NCBI GenBank assembly: GCA_903910445.1
Contig: CAIVZR010000035.1
Span: forward strand, 1 to 64,000
DNA: 64,000 nucleotides
From: an uncultured Bacteroidota bacterium
GTDB lineage: Bacteria; Bacteroidota; Bacteroidia; UKL13-3
Direction of reading: 5' to 3'
Position numbers and translations under genes: made by a program. The notes beneath the pieces were generated by a model that did not search any database, was not told the origin of the DNA, and worked only from the letters and a program-made list of their open reading frames with translations. Each line of letters begins with the position of its first letter. Position 1 is the first letter of the stretch. Shown here one piece after another: positions 8,890-17,702 of the stretch.

Positions 8890-9654
8890 TTACTCTTCTT
8901 CTCTAATTTCTTTACCTGTTAGGTCAATGAATACATCTTCCAAATTGGCTTCCTTCACTTGCTTGGTACGTTTGAAACCTTTTGCAACTAGGTTATCAAT
9001 CAGGTTATCAGGTGTGTCGAGTGCGATAATTTTCCCAGAATCCATTACGCCCACACGGTCGCATAATTGCTCTGCTTCATCCATATAATGGGTGGTAATA
9101 ATCACCGTTGAGCCAGTGGCTCTAATTTCGCGAATCAAGTCCCATAGATTGCGCCGAGCTTGCGGGTCGAGGCCTGTGGTAGGCTCATCTAAAAATATAA
9201 TTTCGGGGGTGTTAATTAAGGTTGTAGCAATACTAAATCGTTGCTTTTGTCCGCCACTCAACTCCTTAAATTTACTCTTGGCTTTATCTCTTAGATTTAC
9301 TTTATCCAGCGTTGCCAATGCATCAATTTTGCGATTATACAATCCACCAAATAAGTTCATGATATCAACCAAATTGATATTCGGATAAAATCCAGAGGAC
9401 TGTAGTTGTACACCAATAATTTTTTTAATTTCTGAAGCATCTTTGTCAATCGACATGCCTTTAACCAAAACACTCCCAGAGGTTTTGTCCTTGAGGGTTT
9501 CAATGATTTCGAGGGTGGTTGTTTTACCTGCTCCATTGGGTCCAAGCAATCCAAAAATTTCGCCCTCTTTTACGCTAAAACTAATATCGTTTACTGCGGT
9601 AAAGTTGCCGTATTTTTTAACTAAATTTTTAACCTCAATGATCGTTTGGCTCAT
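8890..9654 (-). CDS. ABC-2 type transporter ATP-binding protein
   Basis: The 254-residue ATPase has Walker A GPNGAGKT (38-45), signature LSGGQKQR (132-139), Walker B IIFLDE (152-157) and the H-loop ITTHYMDEAEQLCDRV. The domain arrangement is that of DrrA/CcmA-like exporters of drugs, lipids or polysaccharides. The likely permease partner is the divergent gene at 9923. Its stop faces the stop of the TonB receptor gene 18 bases away. Translation seems to start almost at the 5' end of the mRNA. Confidence 0.92.
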   Translation of the reverse strand: MSQTIIEVKNLVKKYGNFTAVNDISFSVKEGEIFGLLGPNGAGKTTTLEIIETLKDKTSGSVLVKGMSIDKDASEIKKIIGVQLQSSGFYPNINLVDIMNLFGGLYNRKIDALATLDKVNLRDKAKSKFKELSGGQKQRFSIATTLINTPEIIFLDEPTTGLDPQARRNLWDLIREIRATGSTVIITTHYMDEAEQLCDRVGVMDSGKIIALDTPDNLIDNLVAKGFKRTKQVKEANLEDVFIDLTGKEIREEE

Positions 9655-9658
9655 AAGG

Positions 9659-9689
9659 CAAATGTAATAAAATTAGAAGATGAATTCAA
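9659..9689 (-). promoter_or_regulatory. Promoter of the ABC ATPase gene, near-leaderless
   Basis: Read on the minus strand, TTG is followed by 20 bases and TACATTTG, an exact TAnnTTTG box. Only four bases separate the box from the ATG at 9654, so the transcript should be leaderless or nearly so. The rest of the 268-bp divergent spacer up to 9922 shows no other clear site. Confidence 0.6.
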
Positions 9690-9922
9690 TCTTTGAAATT
9701 ATTTGATTGGAGGCATTTGTTCGGTCTCAGTATTAGATACAATCTCAACCTATTGAATGGGTTTGAGTTAATTGGTTGTTAAAAACTTCGCACCATAAAA
9801 AGGCCGGCGAGTTTGATTTTTCATAATTAAATATTGCCCAGGTTAAGAACATTCTGTAAATATGCATCCTGAATTAATTCCCTAACTGGAATTCATAAAT
9901 CCTAGCATTACGAACCCTTTCC

Positions 9923-11014
9923 ATGAAGTATAGTCAATTAAGAGCGATGCTTGCCATTACCAAAGCAAGCTTGTTATCCCAATTAAAAAGCCCAAGTAGT
10001 ATTGTTTTTGGGATTGCTTTCCCCATGATTTTTATTTTTGTATTTGGCTTTCTGGGAAAAGGAATTGCAGGCAAGTATCATGTAGCGATTAGCGCAAGTA
10101 GCTTGCAAGATAACGATGTATACAAAGGACTTACAACCGATACTGCATTTAAAGTTTTCACTGGTCTAAGTAACGACAGTTGTGAGGAGTTGCTTACCAA
10201 AAAAGATATTCAAGCCATCGTCTCTATTGAATCACCTGCTCCAGGTGCGCCCCTAATTGTAAAAGTGCGCTTCAATGCTGTACAAGGTAACACTGCAGGC
10301 AGTATCATGAGTAGAATTGCAGCGATGCAAAACAAAGATCCATTTGGAATTTATGAGCAAGGCAATAAAATAGGACAAATCATTCCAGAGGTAAGCACAA
10401 ATAGAACTTTCGAGGCTATTGATTTTGTTTTGCCAGGACAATTGGGATTCTCAATTCTTAGTTTGGCTGTTTTTGGAACCGCATTCTCGTTCTTCTTCTT
10501 AAGAAACACGTTGGTATTGAAACGTTTCTTTGCAACGCCTATTCGTCGCGAATTCATCATTTTAGGTGAGGCTTTCAGTCGTTTATTCTTTCAAGTAATC
10601 ACGGCTTTAATCATCATCGTTATTGGTCATTATGCATTTAATTTTACCTTGGTACATGGTGCAATAACCGTAGTGAATATGTTACTTGTATCATCTCTCG
10701 GGTTTGTTGTTTTTATGGGGTTTGGATTTATGGTTTCGGGAGTTGCCAAAACCGAAGGCACCATTCCACCATTCGCCAACTTAATTACTATGCCTCAATT
10801 TCTTTTATCGGGCACCTTCTTTCCCATTGAATCTTTTCCAGAATGGATGCAACCCATTTGTAAAATTTTACCACTTACTCATTTGAACAATGCCTTGAGA
10901 AATATTGCTTATGATGGATACTCCTTGTTTCAAGTATGGCAACCGGTTGGAATCTTATTGATATGGGGGGTAGGAATTTACTTCATCGCTTCTCGTGTTT
11001 TCCGCTGGGAGTAA
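9923..11014 (+). CDS. ABC-2 type transporter permease
   Basis: The 363-residue membrane protein begins with a basic segment and one helix (FGIAFPMIFIFVFGF, about 29-45). A non-membrane loop to about residue 165 follows, then five helices of the ABC2_membrane type. The segment MPQFLLSGTFFPIESFPEWMQ followed by LPLTHLNNALR matches the conserved end of this permease family. It presumably pairs with the ATPase encoded divergently at 8890-9654. The substrate is not evident. Confidence 0.9.
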   Translation: MKYSQLRAMLAITKASLLSQLKSPSSIVFGIAFPMIFIFVFGFLGKGIAGKYHVAISASSLQDNDVYKGLTTDTAFKVFTGLSNDSCEELLTKKDIQAIVSIESPAPGAPLIVKVRFNAVQGNTAGSIMSRIAAMQNKDPFGIYEQGNKIGQIIPEVSTNRTFEAIDFVLPGQLGFSILSLAVFGTAFSFFFLRNTLVLKRFFATPIRREFIILGEAFSRLFFQVITALIIIVIGHYAFNFTLVHGAITVVNMLLVSSLGFVVFMGFGFMVSGVAKTEGTIPPFANLITMPQFLLSGTFFPIESFPEWMQPICKILPLTHLNNALRNIAYDGYSLFQVWQPVGILLIWGVGIYFIASRVFRWE

Positions 11015-11096
11015 TTTCCTGATTTCAATTTGATCATTCGCTTGTGCAATATTTCTCAAATATTCACGTTTAGTAATTTTATAATCTATTTTTTTT

Positions 11097-14000
11097 ATGA
11101 AGAAAATTTCCTTGACGCTACTTGTGTGTCTATCAACGATTATTAGTTGGTCACAGAACAATCTTGCTACTTATACTTTCGAAGGCAAGCAATTGAATAT
11201 TTACCCTTATCGCGCGAAGACCAATAATTCCTCTACGGATAATATGTTCTTGAAAATTCAGGAAAATATTGATATCCCCTATTGCCCATTAACTTTGACC
11301 GATGGCGATTATGTGGTTTTCTATCCCAAGGATTGCCATTATGATAAATATTACACTCCGTATTATTTGAAAGGAGATACGGATAATGTAGCCATTGTAT
11401 TTTCAATAAAGGCAGGGAAAAGAGAAGGGCAAGCGCGTTGGTTTACAGAGGAATATAAGGGAAAGCGGTGCTATCAAAGTGGGAATTATGTTGCCAACGA
11501 AAAAGATGGCAACTGGAATTATCATGATGGCAGCGAAATGAAAACGTATCAATATAAAAATGGTTTGCTCGACGGTGAAGTAGTGAGTATTGATAAATCC
11601 AATCATCAAACCAAGGTATATCATTTTAGTAAAGGGCAACTTCATGGGAAATACCGCATTAAGAATACCAAGACCAAAGATATTATTGAATTTGAGTTTA
11701 ACAATGGTGCTTTGTATGGAAAATATCATCAGGTAATACATAATTGTGTGGCTGATCAGCTTGTTGGACTGAGTCTTGATATGGTCCGTTTTAGTTCAAG
11801 ATATGGTCTTCATGAAGTTTTATATAAGGAGATTGAAGTAAACGGTCAATTCAATAATAACTTGAAATACGGAACATGGGAGGTGAAAACGGATTCTCGA
11901 ATAGTTCAAATTGTTTATGATACTATAATTACTAATAATGGTTTTGATAATGATGGTAGTGCTACTGGAGCAGAATCAGTACCCACTGTTCGGCCCTATC
12001 ATGAATATTATGGGGAAGAAAGTATGAGTGGAGAACCCTTCACAAGCAGAATAATAAGAATTCAGAAATTAAAAAATGAAGATGATTATTATTATGTCAA
12101 GTCAAATCCAATAAATGCTTTCTTGGAAAATGGATGTGGGAATTATAAGGAGTATGATAAAAAAGGAAATCTAATTAATGCCAATAGTTTCAGTGATCAA
12201 TCAATAAAATACCCCTTCTCTTTGAAGGATTTGAAGGGGAATTCTATTGCTAAATTTGATTCAGGGGTAAACAACTTATATGTCTTTGAATTAAATTCAT
12301 CCCAAGGTTTCTCCAAAACAACATTTTTAAAAACGGATACAGGACTTTCTTATTTGGAGGAGTATTCTCACTCTTTCAGTAAGTCATTCAGCTCCGACGA
12401 TTGGGAGCGGAGCCTGGCGTATTTCAAATACCATAATCTAACAGGTCTCAAATCAATTACCTACGATTCATCAATTTATAAGGATAATAAATACGCTTCA
12501 ACCTATACACATTGTATAGATGTTGGTACTGGATTTAAATTTACAAGGTCCTATTCAGATAATTCAATCTATGAAACGGTTTGGAGCATAGATACACAAC
12601 GCCAACAGGTATTTACTACTTACAAAAGAATCTATGGTGAATTAACAATCGTGGATACGGTTTATTTTGAGATTGGTTCCGTTAGGAACATTTTTACTTC
12701 GCCTAATTATTCCTATAGCTATGACCTAACGCCGCTTCGTAACTATCTCGGTGTGGTTCCTGATAGTTTACAATTTTGTTTTATTTGGAAAGGTGAACGA
12801 TTTAATGGTGATATCTATTTTAAGGTAATAGATAAACCGTTGAAAAAGAAAATGCAAGTAGTTAAGGAGGTTCAGGATGAAGGGACATTCAATTTTGGTA
12901 ACCGTAAAAAATTGGTTGTTTATATTGAAAAATCAGCCCTTTCATCAATATTCAGAATCACTAAGCAACAAATTCCAATTACCAATTTTAATATAAATGT
13001 TAAGGATGGTTTATTATCAGGTGAACTAAATATTATTGCTGTATACAATAAAAAGTGTTCTCCGGTGATTCTTTATAAGGCAAAGTATAAAAATAATTTA
13101 AAGGATGGCGTTGAAGAAGACGCAGATTTTAAAGTGTATCGAAAGAAGGTTCCAAATGGAATTGTTCGGATTATCGCAGCGCCCTATTACTATCTTACTC
13201 ACAAACATGCCAGTTGGAAAATAGCCAGCGTGAAGCAAAGCCATATTGAATATCAATACTACCGCGATGGTAAAATGGATGGAACTTCTGTTAAGAAAAC
13301 AAATCAAGGCCAGGTTGAGTATATTCTCAACTATTCAAGGGGGATGCTCGATGGGCCGTGCATGAAACTCTCAGAGAATGAAACACCGTTATTGAAATTT
13401 AATTTTAAAAATGACACACTCAATGGCATCTATGAAAGCTTTAATATTAATAACGAATTAACCAATATCACCAATTTTAAGAATGGCTTACCGCATGGTA
13501 AATATTTTAAATATGAATATAGAAATCAAGGGGATAATGAGTCATTGAATAGCCTTGGAAGTAATGTCAATTTTTGTAAGGAAAGAAAAATCAATACAAT
13601 TGAGTTGGAATTTAATAATGGATACTTGGTTAATACTGGGAAATATTACCATTGTGATGGCATCTTAAAAGCTCAGGTAACCTATGATATCAGCGATTCG
13701 ATAAGAATTATCAATTTTAAAAGAAACAATAAAAAGTACACTTATTTTGACCTTGCTAGTTCTTACGCCCCAGCCACGGAAAATAATCATACCAGATATG
13801 TTCGCACAACGCTCGAAATCCAACCTCGAAGTAGCATTTTTTATTCTAGCATATCTTTCGATTTCTATCCCAACCTCCCAGGAAATTATATGTACTTCTA
13901 CAAAAGCGGGATCCGCAGTCAGGAAGGTAAAGTGGGTAAGGATGGTTTAAAAACAGGATGGTGGAAATTCTGGAACGAGAACGGGGTATTAATGAAGGAA

Positions 14001-14558
14001 ATATTATACGAGAAAGGTACCATTGCAAACCCACTTAACCCGAATGATTCCATTCATTATACTGGTAAAATAATTGGCTATCATCCCAATGGAAAATTTA
14101 TGATGGATGGCTATGTACTCGATGAGAATTTCAAATATGAATGTGTGCAAGATGAGGACATGGCATACCAAGATGTATTTTATTCACGCTTTGTAGATGA
14201 GAATGGAATTGAAACCTTCAAAGGCTATTCGGGTATGGTTAGAGATTATCATATCAATGGCAATAAGCGCGAGGATGGCATGATGCTCAATGGGCTTCGC
14301 AATGGACTTTGGAAAACCTATGAAAGTAATGGGAATTTAAGCAGCATAGGCTATTATAAGAATGGCATGAAGGATGGAAGCTGGCTTTATGGCGACTTAA
14401 GCGGAATCGGTTTTGTAGATAACCAATGCTTCGATTTCGTAATCGATATCGGTAAAATTAAAGGCAATCTAAGCGAGGATCATCTTCAGTTTGAAGAAAC
14501 GATTTATCAGGATGGGAACATCATTAAAAATACGGTTCACAACGTTGATATAGAATAA
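11097..14558 (+). CDS. Very large secreted MORN/YwqK-type repeat protein
   Basis: A signal peptide ends at SWSQ (residue 20). Recurrent motifs of the MORN-variant (YwqK) family occur near both ends and in the middle: KAGKREGQARWFTEEYKGKR, EKDGNWNYHDG, NGLLDGEV, KGQLHGKYR, DGKMDGTSVKK, RGMLDGPCM, NGLPHGKYF, GLKTGWWKFWNENG, GLRNGLWKTYESNGNLSSIG and GMKDGSWLYG. The central part (about residues 250-650) is less repetitive and of unknown fold. YwqK-like proteins are common in Bacteroidota, but 1153 residues is long for the family. The function is not known; an envelope or surface role is inferred only from the signal peptide. Confidence 0.8.
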   Translation: MKKISLTLLVCLSTIISWSQNNLATYTFEGKQLNIYPYRAKTNNSSTDNMFLKIQENIDIPYCPLTLTDGDYVVFYPKDCHYDKYYTPYYLKGDTDNVAIVFSIKAGKREGQARWFTEEYKGKRCYQSGNYVANEKDGNWNYHDGSEMKTYQYKNGLLDGEVVSIDKSNHQTKVYHFSKGQLHGKYRIKNTKTKDIIEFEFNNGALYGKYHQVIHNCVADQLVGLSLDMVRFSSRYGLHEVLYKEIEVNGQFNNNLKYGTWEVKTDSRIVQIVYDTIITNNGFDNDGSATGAESVPTVRPYHEYYGEESMSGEPFTSRIIRIQKLKNEDDYYYVKSNPINAFLENGCGNYKEYDKKGNLINANSFSDQSIKYPFSLKDLKGNSIAKFDSGVNNLYVFELNSSQGFSKTTFLKTDTGLSYLEEYSHSFSKSFSSDDWERSLAYFKYHNLTGLKSITYDSSIYKDNKYASTYTHCIDVGTGFKFTRSYSDNSIYETVWSIDTQRQQVFTTYKRIYGELTIVDTVYFEIGSVRNIFTSPNYSYSYDLTPLRNYLGVVPDSLQFCFIWKGERFNGDIYFKVIDKPLKKKMQVVKEVQDEGTFNFGNRKKLVVYIEKSALSSIFRITKQQIPITNFNINVKDGLLSGELNIIAVYNKKCSPVILYKAKYKNNLKDGVEEDADFKVYRKKVPNGIVRIIAAPYYYLTHKHASWKIASVKQSHIEYQYYRDGKMDGTSVKKTNQGQVEYILNYSRGMLDGPCMKLSENETPLLKFNFKNDTLNGIYESFNINNELTNITNFKNGLPHGKYFKYEYRNQGDNESLNSLGSNVNFCKERKINTIELEFNNGYLVNTGKYYHCDGILKAQVTYDISDSIRIINFKRNNKKYTYFDLASSYAPATENNHTRYVRTTLEIQPRSSIFYSSISFDFYPNLPGNYMYFYKSGIRSQEGKVGKDGLKTGWWKFWNENGVLMKEILYEKGTIANPLNPNDSIHYTGKIIGYHPNGKFMMDGYVLDENFKYECVQDEDMAYQDVFYSRFVDENGIETFKGYSGMVRDYHINGNKREDGMMLNGLRNGLWKTYESNGNLSSIGYYKNGMKDGSWLYGDLSGIGFVDNQCFDFVIDIGKIKGNLSEDHLQFEETIYQDGNIIKNTVHNVDIE

Positions 14559-14574
14559 TCGAGAGGTGCGTTTC

Positions 14575-15135
14575 TTAAACGGGGTAATACGGCGAAATCA
14601 TGAGGTAAACAATAACCCCTGTAATCGTTACATATAGCCAAATAGGAAACGTAAAACGAACGAGCTTACGATGTTGCGCTACCTGCATTTGCAAGCCTCT
14701 ATAGAACGATAATAGGATTAGAGGAAGCACTGCAGCTGCCAAGATGATATGTGTTATGAGGATGAAGAAATAAAGTCCTCTCATAGGGGCTGTTTCCGGA
14801 TAATGGGTATCACCTGCAAGCCAATGGAAGAGGATATAACTCACCAAAAACAAACTCGACAAACAAAAGGTGATAATATTCACCTTCTTGTGTGCATCAA
14901 TATTCTTTCTGCGAATGAAGTTTAACGAAACCAATAACAGGATCGCGCAAGTGCCATTGATAAAGGCATTCAACATGGGTAAGAAATAAGTCCAAGATGG
15001 AATGGTATCAGGCTTAGGAATAATTTGACGGTTTAAAATTATAACAGTCAAGAATACAAAAATTGAGATTCCTAAAACAAGTCTAAAAACTAGTTTGTCA
15101 TTATTTTTAATAGTTGGTTGAGAAGTGGTATTCAT
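14575..15135 (-). CDS. DUF420 membrane protein of the cytochrome oxidase cluster
   Basis: The 186-residue protein has about five membrane helices. It carries conserved histidines in LFHWLAGDTHYPE, LITHIILAA and QHRKLVRFTFPIWLYVTITGVIVYLM, typical of DUF420. DUF420 genes sit next to oxidase genes in many bacteria and are thought to help oxidase assembly, but the biochemical role is not established. It follows sco by 21 bases on the same strand and probably shares its transcript. Confidence 0.82.
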   Translation of the reverse strand: MNTTSQPTIKNNDKLVFRLVLGISIFVFLTVIILNRQIIPKPDTIPSWTYFLPMLNAFINGTCAILLLVSLNFIRRKNIDAHKKVNIITFCLSSLFLVSYILFHWLAGDTHYPETAPMRGLYFFILITHIILAAAVLPLILLSFYRGLQMQVAQHRKLVRFTFPIWLYVTITGVIVYLMISPYYPV

Positions 15136-15156
15136 AGTAGTATAGTTGAAATTGAA

Positions 15157-15816
15157 TTATTTGTGAAGGCGCATATCGGTGAGCAATAATTGAATGGCAT
15201 CGGTGAGTTCATCCATTTTCTCGGGGGCAAGGCCATCAAAGGTGGCTCTTATGTTTCTGTTTTGATCTACCAATACAAAGGTTTGATCATGAATAAAACT
15301 TACTGGCATGGCATCTCCAACGCCTGCGTTGATAAGGTAACTTTCGGTGGCCAATTTATACAAGCTTTCTTTATTGCCAGTTACGAAATACCATTTATTA
15401 TGATCCACATTCAAAGCATTGGCGTACTTCAAGAGCACTGCAGTATTATCATGATCTGGATCAACGGTATAGGATATAAATTTCACCTTTGGGTTGCCTT
15501 TATATCGATCGTAAACACGTTGTAAGTTAGCATTCATGCGTGGACATACATCAGGGCAAGTAGCGAAGAAATAGCTTGCCACGTATACGCAATTATCAAA
15601 ATTATGGTTGGTCACCACCTGACCTTGTTGGTCGGTAAAAGCGAAATCTTTAATAGTGTGAAAAATAGTATCACCGTTGGGACTGATTCCTTCAATATTT
15701 CCCAAGTGAGGGAGTGGACGATAAATAGTTCTTCCACATTTCATGACGAACATGAAAAGTACGGGTATCCCGATAATGAAGAAAGTAATAATTACGGACT
15801 TTGCTCTGCTGCTCAT
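15157..15816 (-). CDS. SCO1/SenC-type copper chaperone
   Basis: A membrane anchor (about residues 8-25) precedes a thioredoxin-like domain with the copper-binding pair C87 and C91 in TCPDVCP and the third ligand H176 in SFIHDQ. SCO proteins deliver copper to, or reduce, the CuA site of oxidase subunit II. The gene follows the cox block but is separated from it by an intrinsic terminator that ends about eight bases before its ATG. Its expression may thus depend on readthrough. Confidence 0.93.
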   Translation of the reverse strand: MSSRAKSVIITFFIIGIPVLFMFVMKCGRTIYRPLPHLGNIEGISPNGDTIFHTIKDFAFTDQQGQVVTNHNFDNCVYVASYFFATCPDVCPRMNANLQRVYDRYKGNPKVKFISYTVDPDHDNTAVLLKYANALNVDHNKWYFVTGNKESLYKLATESYLINAGVGDAMPVSFIHDQTFVLVDQNRNIRATFDGLAPEKMDELTDAIQLLLTDMRLHK

Positions 15817-15823
15817 ATCTCAT

Positions 15824-15864
15824 AAAAAAAGCCCATCCTATAAAGGTTTTGGGCTTTTTATTTT
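15824..15864 (-). terminator. Intrinsic terminator after the cox block, abutting sco
   Basis: On the minus strand GCCCA...CC and GG...TGGGC form the hairpin, followed by a run of seven T. It lies after the subunit-IV stop and directly before the sco start codon at 15816. Confidence 0.8.
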
Positions 15865-15879
15865 AAAGTAAAGTATTAA

Positions 15880-16212
15880 CTATTTCCAATGTAAGTTGAA
15901 TAAATAATAACCTTCATAGAGTGCGGTGGTTATCAAAGCCATGATAAAGATTACTGGAACAATAATCATTAGCATGATGGCAGTTTTTTCATGTTTCATG
16001 TGCATGAAAGTACCTACGATGAAATAGGCTTTGATAATTCCTAAAAGAATGAAAATAACGTTACGAGTCATTCCTGAAGGGATATAGAAATAGAAAGCTA
16101 AATCCACAACGGTTAAGCCAAATAAAATCCAAAACGTTTTCCAAATATCTTTTTTAGCTTCTGGATCAGGTGCATGACGTTCGAATTCTGGAAAGTCTAC
16201 TGATGATGACAT
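15880..16212 (-). CDS. Cytochrome c oxidase subunit IV family protein
   Basis: The 110-residue protein has three membrane helices with the family pattern: a charged N-terminus, then FWILFGLTVVDLAFYF, NVIFILLGIIKAYFIVGTFMHMKHE and the final IVPVIFIMALITTALYEGYY. The KAYFIVGTFMHMKHE segment is diagnostic for bacterial subunit IV (CoxD/CyoD type). It supports assembly or stability of the oxidase and is the last gene before the terminator. Confidence 0.88.
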   Translation of the reverse strand: MSSSVDFPEFERHAPDPEAKKDIWKTFWILFGLTVVDLAFYFYIPSGMTRNVIFILLGIIKAYFIVGTFMHMKHEKTAIMLMIIVPVIFIMALITTALYEGYYLFNLHWK

Positions 16213-16274
16213 ATATTTTTTAAATTTAAAGGTTATTAATGATTAATTTTAAACTGATTGATTTGTGGTTTAAC

Positions 16275-17048
16275 TCAAATAAGGTAGTAGAATGTAAATA
16301 CAAATACCCAAACTAGATCCACAAAATGCCAGTACAATCCTACTTTTTCAACCATATCATAATGTCCGCGTTTCTCATAAGTTCCTTTCAATACATTCGA
16401 GGTAATTACGATATTAAGCACAACACCAGATAATACGTGGAAACCGTGGAATCCTGTTACGATAAAGAACAAATCGGCAAAGGCCACAGGACCGAATGGA
16501 TTGTCTTTTAGGTTGGCACCAGCAGTGATAAATTGTGTCCACTCCCAAGCCTGACAGCTTAAGAAGGCGATACCACCCGCGATGGTCCAATACATGAATT
16601 TAGCTACAGTCTTTCGATCGTTTCTATGACCAGCCTCTACAGCAAGAACCATGGTAACGGAACTAAAGATGAGGATAAAAGTCATTAAACTCACAAACAA
16701 AAGCGGTAAGTGATGTCCGTGTAAAAATGGGAAGTGATTGAATACCAACTCTGGACTTGGCCAGTGTGGTTGGACTCCTGGAGCCAATTCAGCGCCCGGA
16801 GTTGATGGTGTGAAATACTGGTGTAATTCCTCCATTTCAATATGAGACCCAAATGGTATACTAGCGTGATTCTCCGCTGCAGGAAAACTATAACGAGTTG
16901 ATCCATAAGCAATCAATAATCCCGAAAAGGTAAAGGCATCTGATAGGAGGAAAATCCACATCATTAACTTTCCGTATTCCAGATTAAACGGAGAACGTCC
17001 TCCGCCCCAAAATTTAGTTGGTAATTTACTTTCTGCTTCGTGCGACAT
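16275..17048 (-). CDS. Heme-copper oxidase subunit III, longer copy
   Basis: The 257-residue membrane protein has the features of subunit III: WIFLLSDAFTFSGLL, the helix pair SLMTFILIFSSVTMVLAV and FLSCQAWEWTQFI, FFIVTGFHGFHVLSGV, and the C-terminal VGLYWHFVDLVWVFVFTFYYL. Subunit III stabilises subunit I and lines the oxygen path. It has a 70-residue periplasmic-side insertion rich in P and H after the first helix. The neighbouring upstream gene encodes a second, shorter subunit III, an arrangement seen in other Bacteroidota. Confidence 0.93.
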   Translation of the reverse strand: MSHEAESKLPTKFWGGGRSPFNLEYGKLMMWIFLLSDAFTFSGLLIAYGSTRYSFPAAENHASIPFGSHIEMEELHQYFTPSTPGAELAPGVQPHWPSPELVFNHFPFLHGHHLPLLFVSLMTFILIFSSVTMVLAVEAGHRNDRKTVAKFMYWTIAGGIAFLSCQAWEWTQFITAGANLKDNPFGPVAFADLFFIVTGFHGFHVLSGVVLNIVITSNVLKGTYEKRGHYDMVEKVGLYWHFVDLVWVFVFTFYYLI

Positions 17049-17078
17049 CGTGTTTAAATGATTAATAATTTTATAATT

Positions 17079-17702
17079 TTAATTCCAATATTTTAAAAAC
17101 AAAAATAAGTAGATCCAAAGTATCCCTACAAAGTGCCAATAGGTAGAAGCCAAACTTATGGTCAACAAATTCTTCTTATGTACTTTCCAACGATACGCTT
17201 TTACCAGCGTTACCAATAATAATATCAACCCAGCAATAACATGCACAAAATGCACCGCCGAAATAGCGAAGAAAAATGAGCCTGAAATCAATGGTGTTAA
17301 ATCGCCATTATCTGAGCGTCTTGGTGAAAAATAAATATCTTGTGAATTGAGCTCATTCCATCCCATGAATTGCAAAAGAGTAAATGCAATTCCTAAAAGT
17401 AATGCTCCCCATAAACCATATTTCACATTCTCTAATTCATCATTTTTAGCCGAACGATAAGCCCAAATCATACTAGCGCTGCTTGCAATTACGATAACAC
17501 AGTTCCAAGTAAAAATGCTTGGAATGTCAAATTTATACCAATTGCCAGCTGCCATACGCACGATATAAGCACTGGTTAAACCTCCGAATGCTAAAATGCT
17601 CGCAACCATAAATAACCAAAGAATCAAACGCTGATTCTCCATAATCTGCGGCTGTGTTTGCAACGGAGTGGTTTTGTTCTTTTGGGTGTTCATTTCAATC
17701 AT
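17079..17702 (-). CDS. Heme-copper oxidase subunit III, shorter copy
   Basis: The 207-residue membrane protein shares the subunit III pattern: LILWLFMVASILAFGGLTSAY, FTLLQFMGWNEL, GSFFFAISAVHFVHVIAGL and the C-terminal STYWHFVGILWIYLFLFLKYW. Its ATG overlaps the ctaB stop in an ATGA arrangement, which suggests coupled translation. An internal ATG at 17693 is an alternative start. It and the longer subunit III are probably both part of the same aa3-type oxidase (inference from position). Confidence 0.9.
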   Translation of the reverse strand: MIEMNTQKNKTTPLQTQPQIMENQRLILWLFMVASILAFGGLTSAYIVRMAAGNWYKFDIPSIFTWNCVIVIASSASMIWAYRSAKNDELENVKYGLWGALLLGIAFTLLQFMGWNELNSQDIYFSPRRSDNGDLTPLISGSFFFAISAVHFVHVIAGLILLLVTLVKAYRWKVHKKNLLTISLASTYWHFVGILWIYLFLFLKYWN

